From Corynebacterium efficiens YS-314 (GTDB lineage: Bacteria > Actinomycetota > Actinomycetes > Mycobacteriales > Mycobacteriaceae): a stretch of 64,000 nt of DNA. The translations under genes were made by a program, and so were the position numbers. The notes under the pieces are model-generated. The model was not told where the DNA came from and made no database searches. It saw only the letters and a program-made list of their open reading frames with translations. The stretch lies in contig NC_004369.1 in NCBI RefSeq assembly GCF_000011305.1, forward strand, positions 62,001 through 126,000. Reading direction: 5' to 3'. Positions 8,944 through 17,422 of the stretch are shown in pieces (position 1 is the stretch's first letter; each line of letters begins with the position of its first letter).

Positions 8944-11544
8944 TTATCGACGCCCCGCCGCCACCCGGTCATCGTGGGGCAACCTGTCCCGAATCTCCCG
9001 GGCCAGAACAATCGCCCGGGTCTTTCCGGACCGCGCCGCCAGCTCTCGGACACCGGGGAGGTCAAGGTGGGAAAGCTCTGCCCGACCCTCATCTACCGCT
9101 GCCATGACGTGAGGCAGCAGTTCAGCGATGACCTGCAGTAGATCAGGAGTGCCTATGAGCGGTTTGTCCTGCTGGGCGGAGGCATCCACCAGATCATTGA
9201 GGATCGGCCAGACCAGAGTCAGCATTCCCATATCCGCCAGATCACGGAAGGTTTTTGCCAACGATCCTAACCGCTGTGGGGGAGCATCACTCCATCCCAG
9301 ATGGGCAATATTTGGCACTCCTGGGATCAACAGCCCGCGGTACCATGCTTCACTGGCGGCAGTCCATCCCACCTCGGATTCCCGGGTGTGCAGGTTGCTC
9401 AGTGCCGCGAGGAAATTGATGGCTGCTGCCGGGGTGAACGGGGAAGATGAACGGGCAAGTTGACGCAGGAGAAGCCCCGTCCCCAGGGAGGAGCGATAGG
9501 TGTAATCAAGTCCGAGGAAAGCTTGTTCAGCTGTGGAGGGAAGAAAATCGAAGCAACTTCCGCTGGTGAGGAAATCGACTATTCGATGGGTGATTTTTTG
9601 TGGCCCACCGCCCTCGTCCGCGGTCACCTCCACTTCAGGGAAAACCCACTCGGTATCGACGGATGGTTCTTGGAACACTAGGGAAGACATGGCCGCACCC
9701 ACGGTCACCTTTTCTTCCTCCCCCCGGGTGTGCAGTAATAGAGGAGAGGATTGCAATACCGAAATCACGGGATTGCGGTCCCCCCGGAGGCGCAACAGGG
9801 CGAGGGAAAGATCGATAGGACCGACAGGCGCCTGGGCTTGTGCGTACTCAGCCAGCCGGTCAAGGATGGTCTCGACACCGATGGTGAGGTCTTCACGGTC
9901 CGGGGTGGACAATAATATAGGCACAGACCCCAGGAGCTCTAAGATCTCCGCTTCGCGCTTGCTGCGGTCCGAACTCTTCAAGTACAACGCGAGTTCTCCG
10001 GTGACCCACTCCCTAATTCCCTCCAGAGACTTACTGGCTCGAGGAACGCCCACCAGTGATATTTTGGTCGCCTCAAGATCGGAGTATGCACACCGGACGA
10101 GAGCGTCTGTGAACTGCTCCGATTCCACGTCACGGAACCAAGACCAGACACGGTTGCCTGCGGCGATCGCCGGGCCAAACCTTTCGAGCTCATGTGCAGC
10201 AAGTTCGACCAATGGAGTATCAGATGGTGTCAAGTCAGGTATCTGCCATAATACCGGAGCCTTCTGCCATAAAGAGGCATCACCTGTGGCTTCTGTCCCA
10301 GGTTCTTCTATATTGAGGTTCCAGACGGCCGCAAGCTTATCCACGGCTTTGGAGAACTGCGGATGCTCATCCATTGCCAAGGCATCCTCCAACAGGAACT
10401 GACACTGTTCGAGAATATCCGGTGACGGTACTGCGTCGCGTCTGGCGGCAGCATTGAGCACCTTGATACGTGTTGCCCGGCCGGCGAGGGTGAGGCAGGC
10501 AGTGATCACCTCAGTCAGGATGTCCTCGGATCCTTTCTGTGCCAGCACCGTGCCGAAGCGGAGCAGAGAGGTGGAATCCTTGCGGAACAACAGTGGCACC
10601 AGTTCATGGCTGTGGGCAACAATCTCCTCATCGCTGATCTCTAGGGAATCCAGGAGAAATTCCGCCCAGGCCTTGACCGGTTCAGGCTTCCTTGCTTCCC
10701 GGTAACCATTAAGTCCGTCACGCAGGAGGACTCCGCGGTCTTCTGCAGACAGGTGTTGATCCTTGGTTATCAATTCGATGTGGGAGTAGAAGGGTGGTCT
10801 GTCCTCATAACTGAACAAAGTGGCGCGGAACCAGTCGAGACGACGGTCGAAAATCACTTCACGTGGTTGTCGTATTTTTGGATCACCCCAGTGGTTTCGA
10901 TGTCCAAGAAAGAAATTCATGTGCAGTTCCCACCGGAAGTGGGTGGAGGAATTAACTAAAACCACAGGAATCTGCAGGGGGTCCTCCTGGGAAATGATGG
11001 GGCGTTGCTGGCGGTGGATCAGGCTGATCCACAGTTCTTCCGCGTGCTGCGGATCCCACTGCTTCTCCACTGTTTTTTGATATGAGGGGGATGTTGCCAG
11101 CAGGAGGTCGACAATCAGTTCTAAAGCTATCTCTTGCAGTGTTGGATTGAGTTTCTCAATGGCCCGGACTGATTCGTTGAGCCACCGCCCGGTGACTTCA
11201 GCGGGTGCATTCCCCCGCAGCAGATAAAGCGCGACACGCAGATGGTCCACCTGCTCCCAACAGGGGTGGTGGAAGCGTTCCGACCCGCGGATTCCGTGCG
11301 GTTCCCGCACGACATCGAGGATCACGGAGTCAAAGAAGTGCTCCTCGGCAACCACCGTCTCGATGAACCGCTGCTGCTCCTCATCAGGCCCCAGGGATGC
11401 GGTGCGTAATTCCGCGAGCGGGGCAGCGTTCCACCCAATGCGGTCGAGAAATTCCATCACCTCGGCGAAATCGGGACTTGCTTGGGGCAGCTTCTCCGGT
11501 TCCTGCGCGACTACCACGGTGTCAGCAGTGTACTTCACGGTCAT
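8944..11544 (-). CDS. Large partner protein of SWIM zinc-finger gene (DUF6493-like)
   Basis: An 866-residue soluble protein, mostly predicted helical with leucine-rich repeats of hydrophobic positions, suggesting a HEAT-like or other alpha-solenoid scaffold. I see no catalytic motif. The context, directly after a SWIM zinc-finger gene whose stop overlaps its start by ATGA at 11541-11544, fits the actinobacterial pairs of SWIM proteins with DUF6493-type proteins, often found with MoxR-type AAA+ ATPases and VWA proteins. No ATPase or VWA gene is present here. Base composition is lower in GC than the neighbours, and the gene has no copy of the CTTATGGAG word, consistent with acquisition. Family name is moderate confidence; function unknown. 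Confidence 0.55.
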   Translation of the reverse strand: MTVKYTADTVVVAQEPEKLPQASPDFAEVMEFLDRIGWNAAPLAELRTASLGPDEEQQRFIETVVAEEHFFDSVILDVVREPHGIRGSERFHHPCWEQVDHLRVALYLLRGNAPAEVTGRWLNESVRAIEKLNPTLQEIALELIVDLLLATSPSYQKTVEKQWDPQHAEELWISLIHRQQRPIISQEDPLQIPVVLVNSSTHFRWELHMNFFLGHRNHWGDPKIRQPREVIFDRRLDWFRATLFSYEDRPPFYSHIELITKDQHLSAEDRGVLLRDGLNGYREARKPEPVKAWAEFLLDSLEISDEEIVAHSHELVPLLFRKDSTSLLRFGTVLAQKGSEDILTEVITACLTLAGRATRIKVLNAAARRDAVPSPDILEQCQFLLEDALAMDEHPQFSKAVDKLAAVWNLNIEEPGTEATGDASLWQKAPVLWQIPDLTPSDTPLVELAAHELERFGPAIAAGNRVWSWFRDVESEQFTDALVRCAYSDLEATKISLVGVPRASKSLEGIREWVTGELALYLKSSDRSKREAEILELLGSVPILLSTPDREDLTIGVETILDRLAEYAQAQAPVGPIDLSLALLRLRGDRNPVISVLQSSPLLLHTRGEEEKVTVGAAMSSLVFQEPSVDTEWVFPEVEVTADEGGGPQKITHRIVDFLTSGSCFDFLPSTAEQAFLGLDYTYRSSLGTGLLLRQLARSSSPFTPAAAINFLAALSNLHTRESEVGWTAASEAWYRGLLIPGVPNIAHLGWSDAPPQRLGSLAKTFRDLADMGMLTLVWPILNDLVDASAQQDKPLIGTPDLLQVIAELLPHVMAAVDEGRAELSHLDLPGVRELAARSGKTRAIVLAREIRDRLPHDDRVAAGRR

Positions 11545-12893
11545 ACTCCTTCTCTGGTCTCAGTCGACAGGGCTGCAGCCAGCAGATGTTTGCATGGTCC
11601 CCGGGAACCGCGGGTGCGCAGATACCAGGTGCACGAGCAGGTGCCCTTGTCCGGAATGACCTGATAACTGCGGGCACCGCTGCGTACATCGGCGGTGAGT
11701 CGGTCCTCGCTCCAGTGGACGGCGCGGGCGTCGACAAGCCGTCGGGCCCCGACCAGACGTGGGTTATCGCGTGCCACCTGCTCCGGATCGTGGGGTAACT
11801 CCCGGTGATAGTAAGCCTGCTCGGCGATGTCCCAACCCACCTTCCCGCTGGCAGCGAGGGAGGCAAGGGCCTGGTCAACCCGGACCCGCTCCAATCCTGT
11901 GTCCAGTGCCAGGAGATCAGGGGAGATACGGGAAGAGAAACCCAACTGCGTGGCCAGCAGATCTGCATCATCAATCACATCTTCAGAGGCCATTGCAGAC
12001 AACAGGGACCCCTCTCCGGAGAAACCACGGGAGGGTTCTTCCGACAGTGCGAGAGTGATAGCCGCCCCAGGCAACCGGCATTCCATCACCACACCGGCGC
12101 CGGATCCGGCATCCTGGTAGATCTGCACACCGGTGAGCAGAGATAACAGGCGTCGCAGCGGCTGGAGGCGGACAGGCCCAGGGATGCGCACAGCACCAGG
12201 AACCGGACGGGCAGATACGTTCACACCTCTGGTGGAGGCCTGGACCCACACCGTGTCTACCTTTGCCTGGGGCAGGGCCATCAATAGACGACGCGCTCCA
12301 CGTCCATCCAGGTCGAGCACTCCCGAGAAGCCGCGGTGGATCTCCGCGACATTGCCGAAGGCCCGTACCCACCGGGTAGGCATGACAACCTTGCGTTCCG
12401 ACTCCGTGCGCTCCAGGGTTGAGACATTCACATGCTGGGAACCGACATCGAGATGAAGCAGTTCATTGTGGTGGATCCCGGAGAGCATCTGTTGGAGATG
12501 ATCCCCAAGGTCGACATTGGTGGTGCCATAACCGATCTCCCCACCATCAAGGCCGTCAGCGCCCAGATCCAAGCGTGCGCTGACACTGTTGCAGGCAGAA
12601 AAGACCTCTGCACGCAGGCGATCACCGTGGGCGGTGAATACCGGATCGCGCATTGCGGCGGCTGCTGCCATCTGCGGCGGGACGAAATAACGGGTTCGGG
12701 TGACCTCTGCCAGAACCAGGAGACACTGAGCGTAGACCTTCGGCTGAGTAAGAAAGCCATGGAAGAAACTGGGGGAGGAATCCACCCCCTCCGGGGTCAG
12801 CGCCGGGGCCAGGGCGAGTGCCAGGCCTGTTTCATCCAAGGTTGAACTGGTACTGAAGGATGGACCCTCTGGTGCAAGTGTTCTGCGGGTCAT
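11541..12893 (-). CDS. SWIM zinc-finger protein
   Basis: A 450-residue protein with a C-terminal SWIM-type zinc finger: Cys419-x-Cys421, then Cys434-x-His436, in the context CSCTWYL...GPCKHLL. The SWIM fold is known to bind zinc and to mediate DNA or protein contacts. The remaining 400 residues are not recognisable, with many hydrophobic positions but no membrane segment. The ATG at 12893 follows GGGAG at a rather long distance. It is the first gene of a two-gene operon, translationally coupled to the large downstream gene. The pair may belong to the MoxR-SWIM group of putative chaperone or conflict systems, but the AAA+ partner is missing in this window. Confidence 0.75.
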   Translation of the reverse strand: MTRRTLAPEGPSFSTSSTLDETGLALALAPALTPEGVDSSPSFFHGFLTQPKVYAQCLLVLAEVTRTRYFVPPQMAAAAAMRDPVFTAHGDRLRAEVFSACNSVSARLDLGADGLDGGEIGYGTTNVDLGDHLQQMLSGIHHNELLHLDVGSQHVNVSTLERTESERKVVMPTRWVRAFGNVAEIHRGFSGVLDLDGRGARRLLMALPQAKVDTVWVQASTRGVNVSARPVPGAVRIPGPVRLQPLRRLLSLLTGVQIYQDAGSGAGVVMECRLPGAAITLALSEEPSRGFSGEGSLLSAMASEDVIDDADLLATQLGFSSRISPDLLALDTGLERVRVDQALASLAASGKVGWDIAEQAYYHRELPHDPEQVARDNPRLVGARRLVDARAVHWSEDRLTADVRSGARSYQVIPDKGTCSCTWYLRTRGSRGPCKHLLAAALSTETREGV

Positions 12894-13041
12894 CTGACTT
12901 ATCTCCCAGTTGTTTTAAAAGATGGTGGTGGCGTTCTAAACGAAAAATATCTTAGTGGTCAAAATAGGTGACCGCAGAGAGACCACCGGGAGATCAATTT
13001 TTTAGCTGCCATATGGGTGCGGCAGACCAGAGCAGAGAAAC

Positions 13042-13081
13042 AACCCCGCTGACCAGATAACCGGATCTGATCAGCGGGGTT
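13042..13081 (-). terminator. Terminator of the catalase gene
   Basis: The arms 13042-13058 and 13065-13081 pair over 17 bp with one mismatch around a 6-nt loop. It lies 28 bp past the catalase stop on the minus strand and is followed by a pyrimidine-rich stretch. A copy of the CTTATGGAGGG word sits between stop codon and hairpin at 13097-13107. Confidence 0.75.
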
Positions 13082-13108
13082 GAATTGGTTATTTCCCTTA
13101 TGGAGGGA

Positions 13109-15241
13109 TCAGGCCGGGTTGGCGGCCCAGGTGCGGTGGCCCTTGAGCATCGGGGTCAGCACATCGAGCGCGTCGGCGGCAGCGTTGACGGTGACCACGC
13201 CGGGTGCATCACCCATGCGATCGGGTACCTGCGCGGTGGCATCGCCGACGAGGGCGACGGCCTTGCCGTGGCGGATCATCTCGGACAGCAGGATGCTCAC
13301 CTCGGGCTGCTCGGGGGTCTCCACGACCACGGCGGCATCGAATTCGATGGAACGCACGGTGACGTAGGTGCGGGAGACCGCCACGCCGGTGGCTTCCTCG
13401 GGTTCGCCGATGGTGCCACCGGAGGTGGAGGTCACCAGGGGTACCATGCCGGCGTCCTCGATGGCCTTGGACAGGGAGGCGACGTCGGCGACCTGATCCT
13501 CGGGCAGATCATCGGTGACCAGGATGCCGATCTGGCGGCCGTCGATGGGCCAGGTCTTGCCCACCTGGGACAGCGCCGGGCTCGGGGTGGGCTCGGGCAG
13601 GTCCTTCTTCTCCGGGGCGGGCACACCCAGGCCCTTGGCCACGGTGCTGGCCAGGTCGTGATCGACGTTGGACAGAACGTGCACTGCGCGTTCCTTGATG
13701 GCCTTCTCGTAGCATTTGCCCAGTTCGAAAGTGTAGGCGTCGGCCACGTGCTTCTGTTCGATGGGCGAGAGGCTCACGTAGAACAGGCGGGCCTGGGAGT
13801 AGTGGTCATCGAAGCTGGCGGGGGCACTGCGGGTGATCTCGCCTTCGACGGGGACGGGGACGTCGATAAGCGCCCCGTTGCTCGGCTCGGCGGGGAAGGG
13901 GTTGCCGCCGTCGAGCGAGTTCGGCTGGTAGGGGGCAACGCCGATGTGCTGGCCCTGCTGGTGCATGCCCTCACGGAACATGTCATTGACCGGTGCATGC
14001 GGACGGTTGATCGGCAGCTGCGCGAAGTTCGGCCCACCCAAACGGCTGATCTGGGTGTCCAGGTAGGAGAACAGGCGACCCTGCAGCAGGGGATCGGCGG
14101 TGACATCGATACCCGGGGGCAGGTGGCCGGGGTGGAAGGCGACCTGCTCGGTCTCCTCATGGAAGTTGGAGACATTCTTGTTCAGGGTCATGGTGCCCAC
14201 GATCTGCACCGGGGCGAGTTCCTCGGGGACGATCTTGGTGGGATCCAGCAGGTCAATGCCCTCAAACATCTGCTCCTTATTATCGGGGAAGACCTGCAGG
14301 CCCAGATCCCACTCGGGGAAGGCACCACTTTCAATCGCATCCGCCAGATCACGGCGGTGGAAATCGGGGTCCACACCACCGGTGATCTGGGCTTCCTCCC
14401 ACACCTGGGAATGCACACCGAGTTTCGGCTTCCAGTGGAATTTCACCAGGCTGGTCTCGCCCTTGTCGTTGATCATGCGGAAGGTGTTGACACCGAAGCC
14501 CTCCATCATGCGGTAGGACCGCGGGATGCCGCGGTCCGACATGTTCCAGATGGTGTGGTGGGTGGCCTCGGTGTGCAGGGTGACAAAATCCCAGAAGGTG
14601 TCATGCGCGCTCTGGGCCTGCGGGATGTCGCGGTCCGGGTGGGGCTTGGCGGCGTGGATGACATCGGGGAACTTGATGCCGTCCTGGATGAAGAACACCG
14701 GGATGTTGTTACCCACCAGGTCCCAGGTGCCCTCATCGGTGTAGAACTTCACGGCGAAACCACGGGTGTCACGCACGGTGTCGGCGGAACCGCGGTTGCC
14801 CAGCACCGTGGAGAACCGGGTGAACACCGGGGTTTCCTTACCCTCGGCGAACACACCGGCGCGGCAGATGGAGGAGGCGGCACCATTGGCCTTGAACACA
14901 CCGTGGGCCGCGGCACCGCGGGCGTGGACCACACGCTCCGGGATGCGCTCGTGGTCGAAGTGGGTGATCTTCTCGCGGAAGTGGTGATCCTGCATGAGCA
15001 GGGGACCACGCTCACCGGCTTTCAGCGAATGGTCGGTGTCACGTAGACGCCCGCCCTGCGCGGTGGTGAGGTATTCACCCTGCTGCGCATTGACATCGGG
15101 GCTGATATGCATCGGGCAGCCGGTGGGGGAATAGGGCTCCGCCGTGGCCTGATCGGGCTTGCGGGGCAGTGGCGGGACCGGGGTGGTCGGCTCGTTGACC
15201 TCCGGGGTTCCGGAGGAGGGGATTCCTGGGTTCGCTGACAT
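13109..15241 (-). CDS. katE: Large-subunit monofunctional catalase (HPII/KatE type)
   Basis: A 710-residue haem catalase that dismutates hydrogen peroxide to water and oxygen in the cytoplasm. The core carries the distal histidine in ERVVHARGAAAHG (His106), the asparagine in VGNNIPVFF (about 178), and the proximal haem-ligand tyrosine in RLFSYLDTQ. Residues from about 560 to the end form the flavodoxin/class I glutaminase-like domain that distinguishes large-subunit (clade 2) catalases from the roughly 500-residue small ones. AGGAGG lies 7 nt before the ATG. It is a single gene with its own terminator. Confidence 0.93.
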   Translation of the reverse strand: MSANPGIPSSGTPEVNEPTTPVPPLPRKPDQATAEPYSPTGCPMHISPDVNAQQGEYLTTAQGGRLRDTDHSLKAGERGPLLMQDHHFREKITHFDHERIPERVVHARGAAAHGVFKANGAASSICRAGVFAEGKETPVFTRFSTVLGNRGSADTVRDTRGFAVKFYTDEGTWDLVGNNIPVFFIQDGIKFPDVIHAAKPHPDRDIPQAQSAHDTFWDFVTLHTEATHHTIWNMSDRGIPRSYRMMEGFGVNTFRMINDKGETSLVKFHWKPKLGVHSQVWEEAQITGGVDPDFHRRDLADAIESGAFPEWDLGLQVFPDNKEQMFEGIDLLDPTKIVPEELAPVQIVGTMTLNKNVSNFHEETEQVAFHPGHLPPGIDVTADPLLQGRLFSYLDTQISRLGGPNFAQLPINRPHAPVNDMFREGMHQQGQHIGVAPYQPNSLDGGNPFPAEPSNGALIDVPVPVEGEITRSAPASFDDHYSQARLFYVSLSPIEQKHVADAYTFELGKCYEKAIKERAVHVLSNVDHDLASTVAKGLGVPAPEKKDLPEPTPSPALSQVGKTWPIDGRQIGILVTDDLPEDQVADVASLSKAIEDAGMVPLVTSTSGGTIGEPEEATGVAVSRTYVTVRSIEFDAAVVVETPEQPEVSILLSEMIRHGKAVALVGDATAQVPDRMGDAPGVVTVNAAADALDVLTPMLKGHRTWAANPA

Positions 15242-15470
15242 TTTTCAGCCTCCTGTGGCAGGTCGTTAGCTTCGTTGGTGTGTTTCTGCTGAACTCTCCT
15301 CATACGCACAGGTGCCCACCATGGCGGGTGTCACCTGGCGCACAGTGTGACCCATGGTACATAAATCCGCATTTACATTAACGGGATGAAAATGGGCCGG
15401 GGCGGGGAGGCGTCGACAAGCAGGGCGACAAGCCCGGTGACCAGCAGAGCGACCAGCCCGGCGGTGCGGC

Positions 15471-16844
15471 CTAGATCCCCAGCACGGACTTGGCGATGAG
15501 GAAATAGATCACCAGACCGGCGGCATCCACGAAGGTGGTGATGAACGGGTTGGAGAACACCGCCGGATCCGCACCGATCGTCTTCGCGATGATCGGCATG
15601 ATCCCACCCACCGTCGCCGCCAGCGTGCACACCACAAACAGCGTCAGACCCAGCACGATACCTATGGAGGCCCCATAGAAGATGCCGAGCAACACCCCGA
15701 ACAGCGCACCCAGCAGCGTGCCCAGGATCAGGCCCACCCGCGTCTCCCGCCACGTCACCGCCAGGGCATCACGTTTACGCACATCGCCCAACGCCAGGGA
15801 ACGGGTGACGGTGGTCGCGGCCTGGTTGCCGGTGTTGCCACCGGTGCCGGTGATCAGCGGGATGAACAGACTGAGCACCACCGCCGCAGCGAGGGCATCC
15901 TCGAAGGCATCGAGCACACTCACCGTGAGCAGCGCGGACACCGCCAGCACCCCCAGCCACACGATGCGCGAGCGCACCAGCCGCCACACCGGGGTGGTCA
16001 GATACGGCTGCTGCAGCGGTTCCGAACCACCCGAGCGGGCGGTGTCCTCATTGTCCGCGCTCTCCAGAATGTCCATCGCATCATAAATAGAGACCATGCC
16101 CACCAAGCGCGTGGAATCATCCACCACCGGCAGCGCCAGCAGATCCAACGACCTGAACCAGCGGGCGGTCTCCTCATCCGGGTCACCGGTGTGCGCGTAG
16201 ACAGGCGTGTCCATAAGCGTATCGACGCCCTCCTCACCCCCCGCCATCAACAACCGCCGCAGACTCGTCACCCCGACCAGCTTGCGGTCCGCGGTGACCA
16301 CGGGAACGGTGTAGATCGACTCCACGCGGTCGTTTTGTTCCTTCAGAGCCTCCAACGCCTGCGCGGCCGTGGAATCCACCCGGACCATCGGCACCTCCGG
16401 CGACATGTGTCGGCCTATGGAGCCCTTGGGATACCCCAGGATCACACTGGTCAGATCATGCTGGGACTCCTCCAGGCTGCGCATGAGACGTTCCGCGATC
16501 TCCGCCGGCAGCTCATCGAGCAGGGACACACGGTCGTCGGGGTCGAGGGCGTCGAAGAAGGAGACGAGGGAATCGTCGCCAAGCGCATCCACCAGATCCG
16601 CCTGATGCGCGGCATCCAGCGCCTCGAAGGCCTCGATGGAGCGCCGACGCGGCAACAGGCGCAGGATCAGGGCCGCGCGTACCGACGGCATCCTCTCCAA
16701 CACGTGGATGAGATCCTTCAACCCGATGGAGCCCAACAACTCCGAGATCTTCCGGGCACCACCCGGGGCTACTTCACTGTCCTCCCGCAGAATCTGCTCG
16801 AGCCTGGCGATGTCCTCATCCGTGCGCTGTGCGTGATCCGACAT
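15471..16844 (-). CDS. mgtE: MgtE-type magnesium transporter
   Basis: A 457-residue divalent cation channel of the MgtE family, importing magnesium at the cytoplasmic membrane. An N-terminal helical domain (residues about 15-130, with LLDELPAEIAERLM) is followed by two CBS domains (about 135-255) and five membrane helices (about 290-455) containing GTGGNTGNQA and VTWRETRVG blocks. The CBS and N domains act as magnesium sensors in the family. The ATG at 16844 follows AAAGGAG by 6 nt, which rules out an upstream extension to 16937. Three copies of the CTTATGGAG word lie within the gene, one of them a CTATGG/CCATAG inverted pair at 15662-15678. Confidence 0.9.
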   Translation of the reverse strand: MSDHAQRTDEDIARLEQILREDSEVAPGGARKISELLGSIGLKDLIHVLERMPSVRAALILRLLPRRRSIEAFEALDAAHQADLVDALGDDSLVSFFDALDPDDRVSLLDELPAEIAERLMRSLEESQHDLTSVILGYPKGSIGRHMSPEVPMVRVDSTAAQALEALKEQNDRVESIYTVPVVTADRKLVGVTSLRRLLMAGGEEGVDTLMDTPVYAHTGDPDEETARWFRSLDLLALPVVDDSTRLVGMVSIYDAMDILESADNEDTARSGGSEPLQQPYLTTPVWRLVRSRIVWLGVLAVSALLTVSVLDAFEDALAAAVVLSLFIPLITGTGGNTGNQAATTVTRSLALGDVRKRDALAVTWRETRVGLILGTLLGALFGVLLGIFYGASIGIVLGLTLFVVCTLAATVGGIMPIIAKTIGADPAVFSNPFITTFVDAAGLVIYFLIAKSVLGI

Positions 16845-16923
16845 TCCCACTCCTTTCAACCCGCCCACGATCTTAACCCGCCCACCCTCCATAAGCGGAT
16901 GGGAACAACGGGTTCGCCGATCC

Positions 16924-16937
16924 TTGATCCACGTCAA
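16924..16937 (+). promoter_or_regulatory. FNR-like inverted repeat before the metal chaperone gene
   Basis: TTGAT-CCAC-GTCAA is an inverted repeat of the CRP/FNR half-site type. It is followed by GGAACTCCC, exactly as in the second box at 17336. A CATAAC element at 16958-16963 lies 27-28 bp past the centre, the geometry of a class II activated promoter. Confidence 0.55.
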
Positions 16938-17014
16938 GGAACTCCCAGCCCAACCTCCATAACGTGAGGGTTGTAAGAAACAGGAAGAAACCGAAAAGAA
17001 AGGACCTGGTTATC

Positions 17015-17251
17015 ATGACCGCCCCCACCGCCCTGAAGAACACCACCCTCCGCTCCGACGAGTTCACCTGCCCGAGCTGTGTGGCCAAGATCGAGAACAA
17101 ACTCAACTCCCTTGACGGCGTTGAATCCGCCGAGGTGAAATTCTCCTCCGGCCGCATCCTGGTCAGCCACGACCCCCGGAAGGCCACCGTCCGCGATCTG
17201 GTCAAGGCGGTTGCCGATGTCGGCTACACGGCGAAACCCTCAGCCATCTAA
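17015..17251 (+). CDS. Heavy-metal-associated (HMA) domain protein, CopZ-like
   Basis: A 78-residue single-domain protein of the HMA fold. The metal-binding motif is CPSC in SDEFTCPSCVAKIENKL near residue 20, where the canonical form is M-x-C-x-x-C; here the position before is T. Such proteins carry Cu(I) or Zn(II) to P-type ATPases. The ATG at 17015 follows AAAGGA with about 10 nt spacing. The next gene is a P-type ATPase that lacks its own N-terminal HMA domain, so this protein probably supplies that function in trans. The pair is not a simple operon: a terminator and a second promoter separate them. Confidence 0.85.
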   Translation: MTAPTALKNTTLRSDEFTCPSCVAKIENKLNSLDGVESAEVKFSSGRILVSHDPRKATVRDLVKAVADVGYTAKPSAI

Positions 17252-17269
17252 CCGCCCACCACATCACAG

Positions 17270-17297
17270 CCCGCCCGCACCCCACGGTGCCGGCGGG
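17270..17297 (+). terminator. Terminator between HMA gene and ATPase gene
   Basis: The arms 17270-17281 and 17286-17297 form a 12-bp stem with one mismatch and a 4-nt loop, followed by TTCTCTTTC. It lies 18 bp after the HMA gene stop. Confidence 0.7.
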
Positions 17298-17335
17298 TTC
17301 TCTTTCGCTTATGGAGGGAATGGATGTGGAGGTCA

Positions 17336-17349
17336 TTGACGCAGGTCAA
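17336..17349 (+). promoter_or_regulatory. FNR-like inverted repeat before the P-type ATPase gene
   Basis: TTGAC-GCAG-GTCAA is a perfect inverted repeat, again followed by GGAACTCCC. A CATAGA element at 17370-17375 lies at the same 27-28 bp distance from the centre as in the upstream promoter, suggesting one activator for both genes. Confidence 0.55.
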
Positions 17350-17422
17350 GGAACTCCCTCCATAAGCGCCATAGATTGAGAAATAACACCACATGAGAAG
17401 TTGAGAAGAAAGGAAAGAAACA

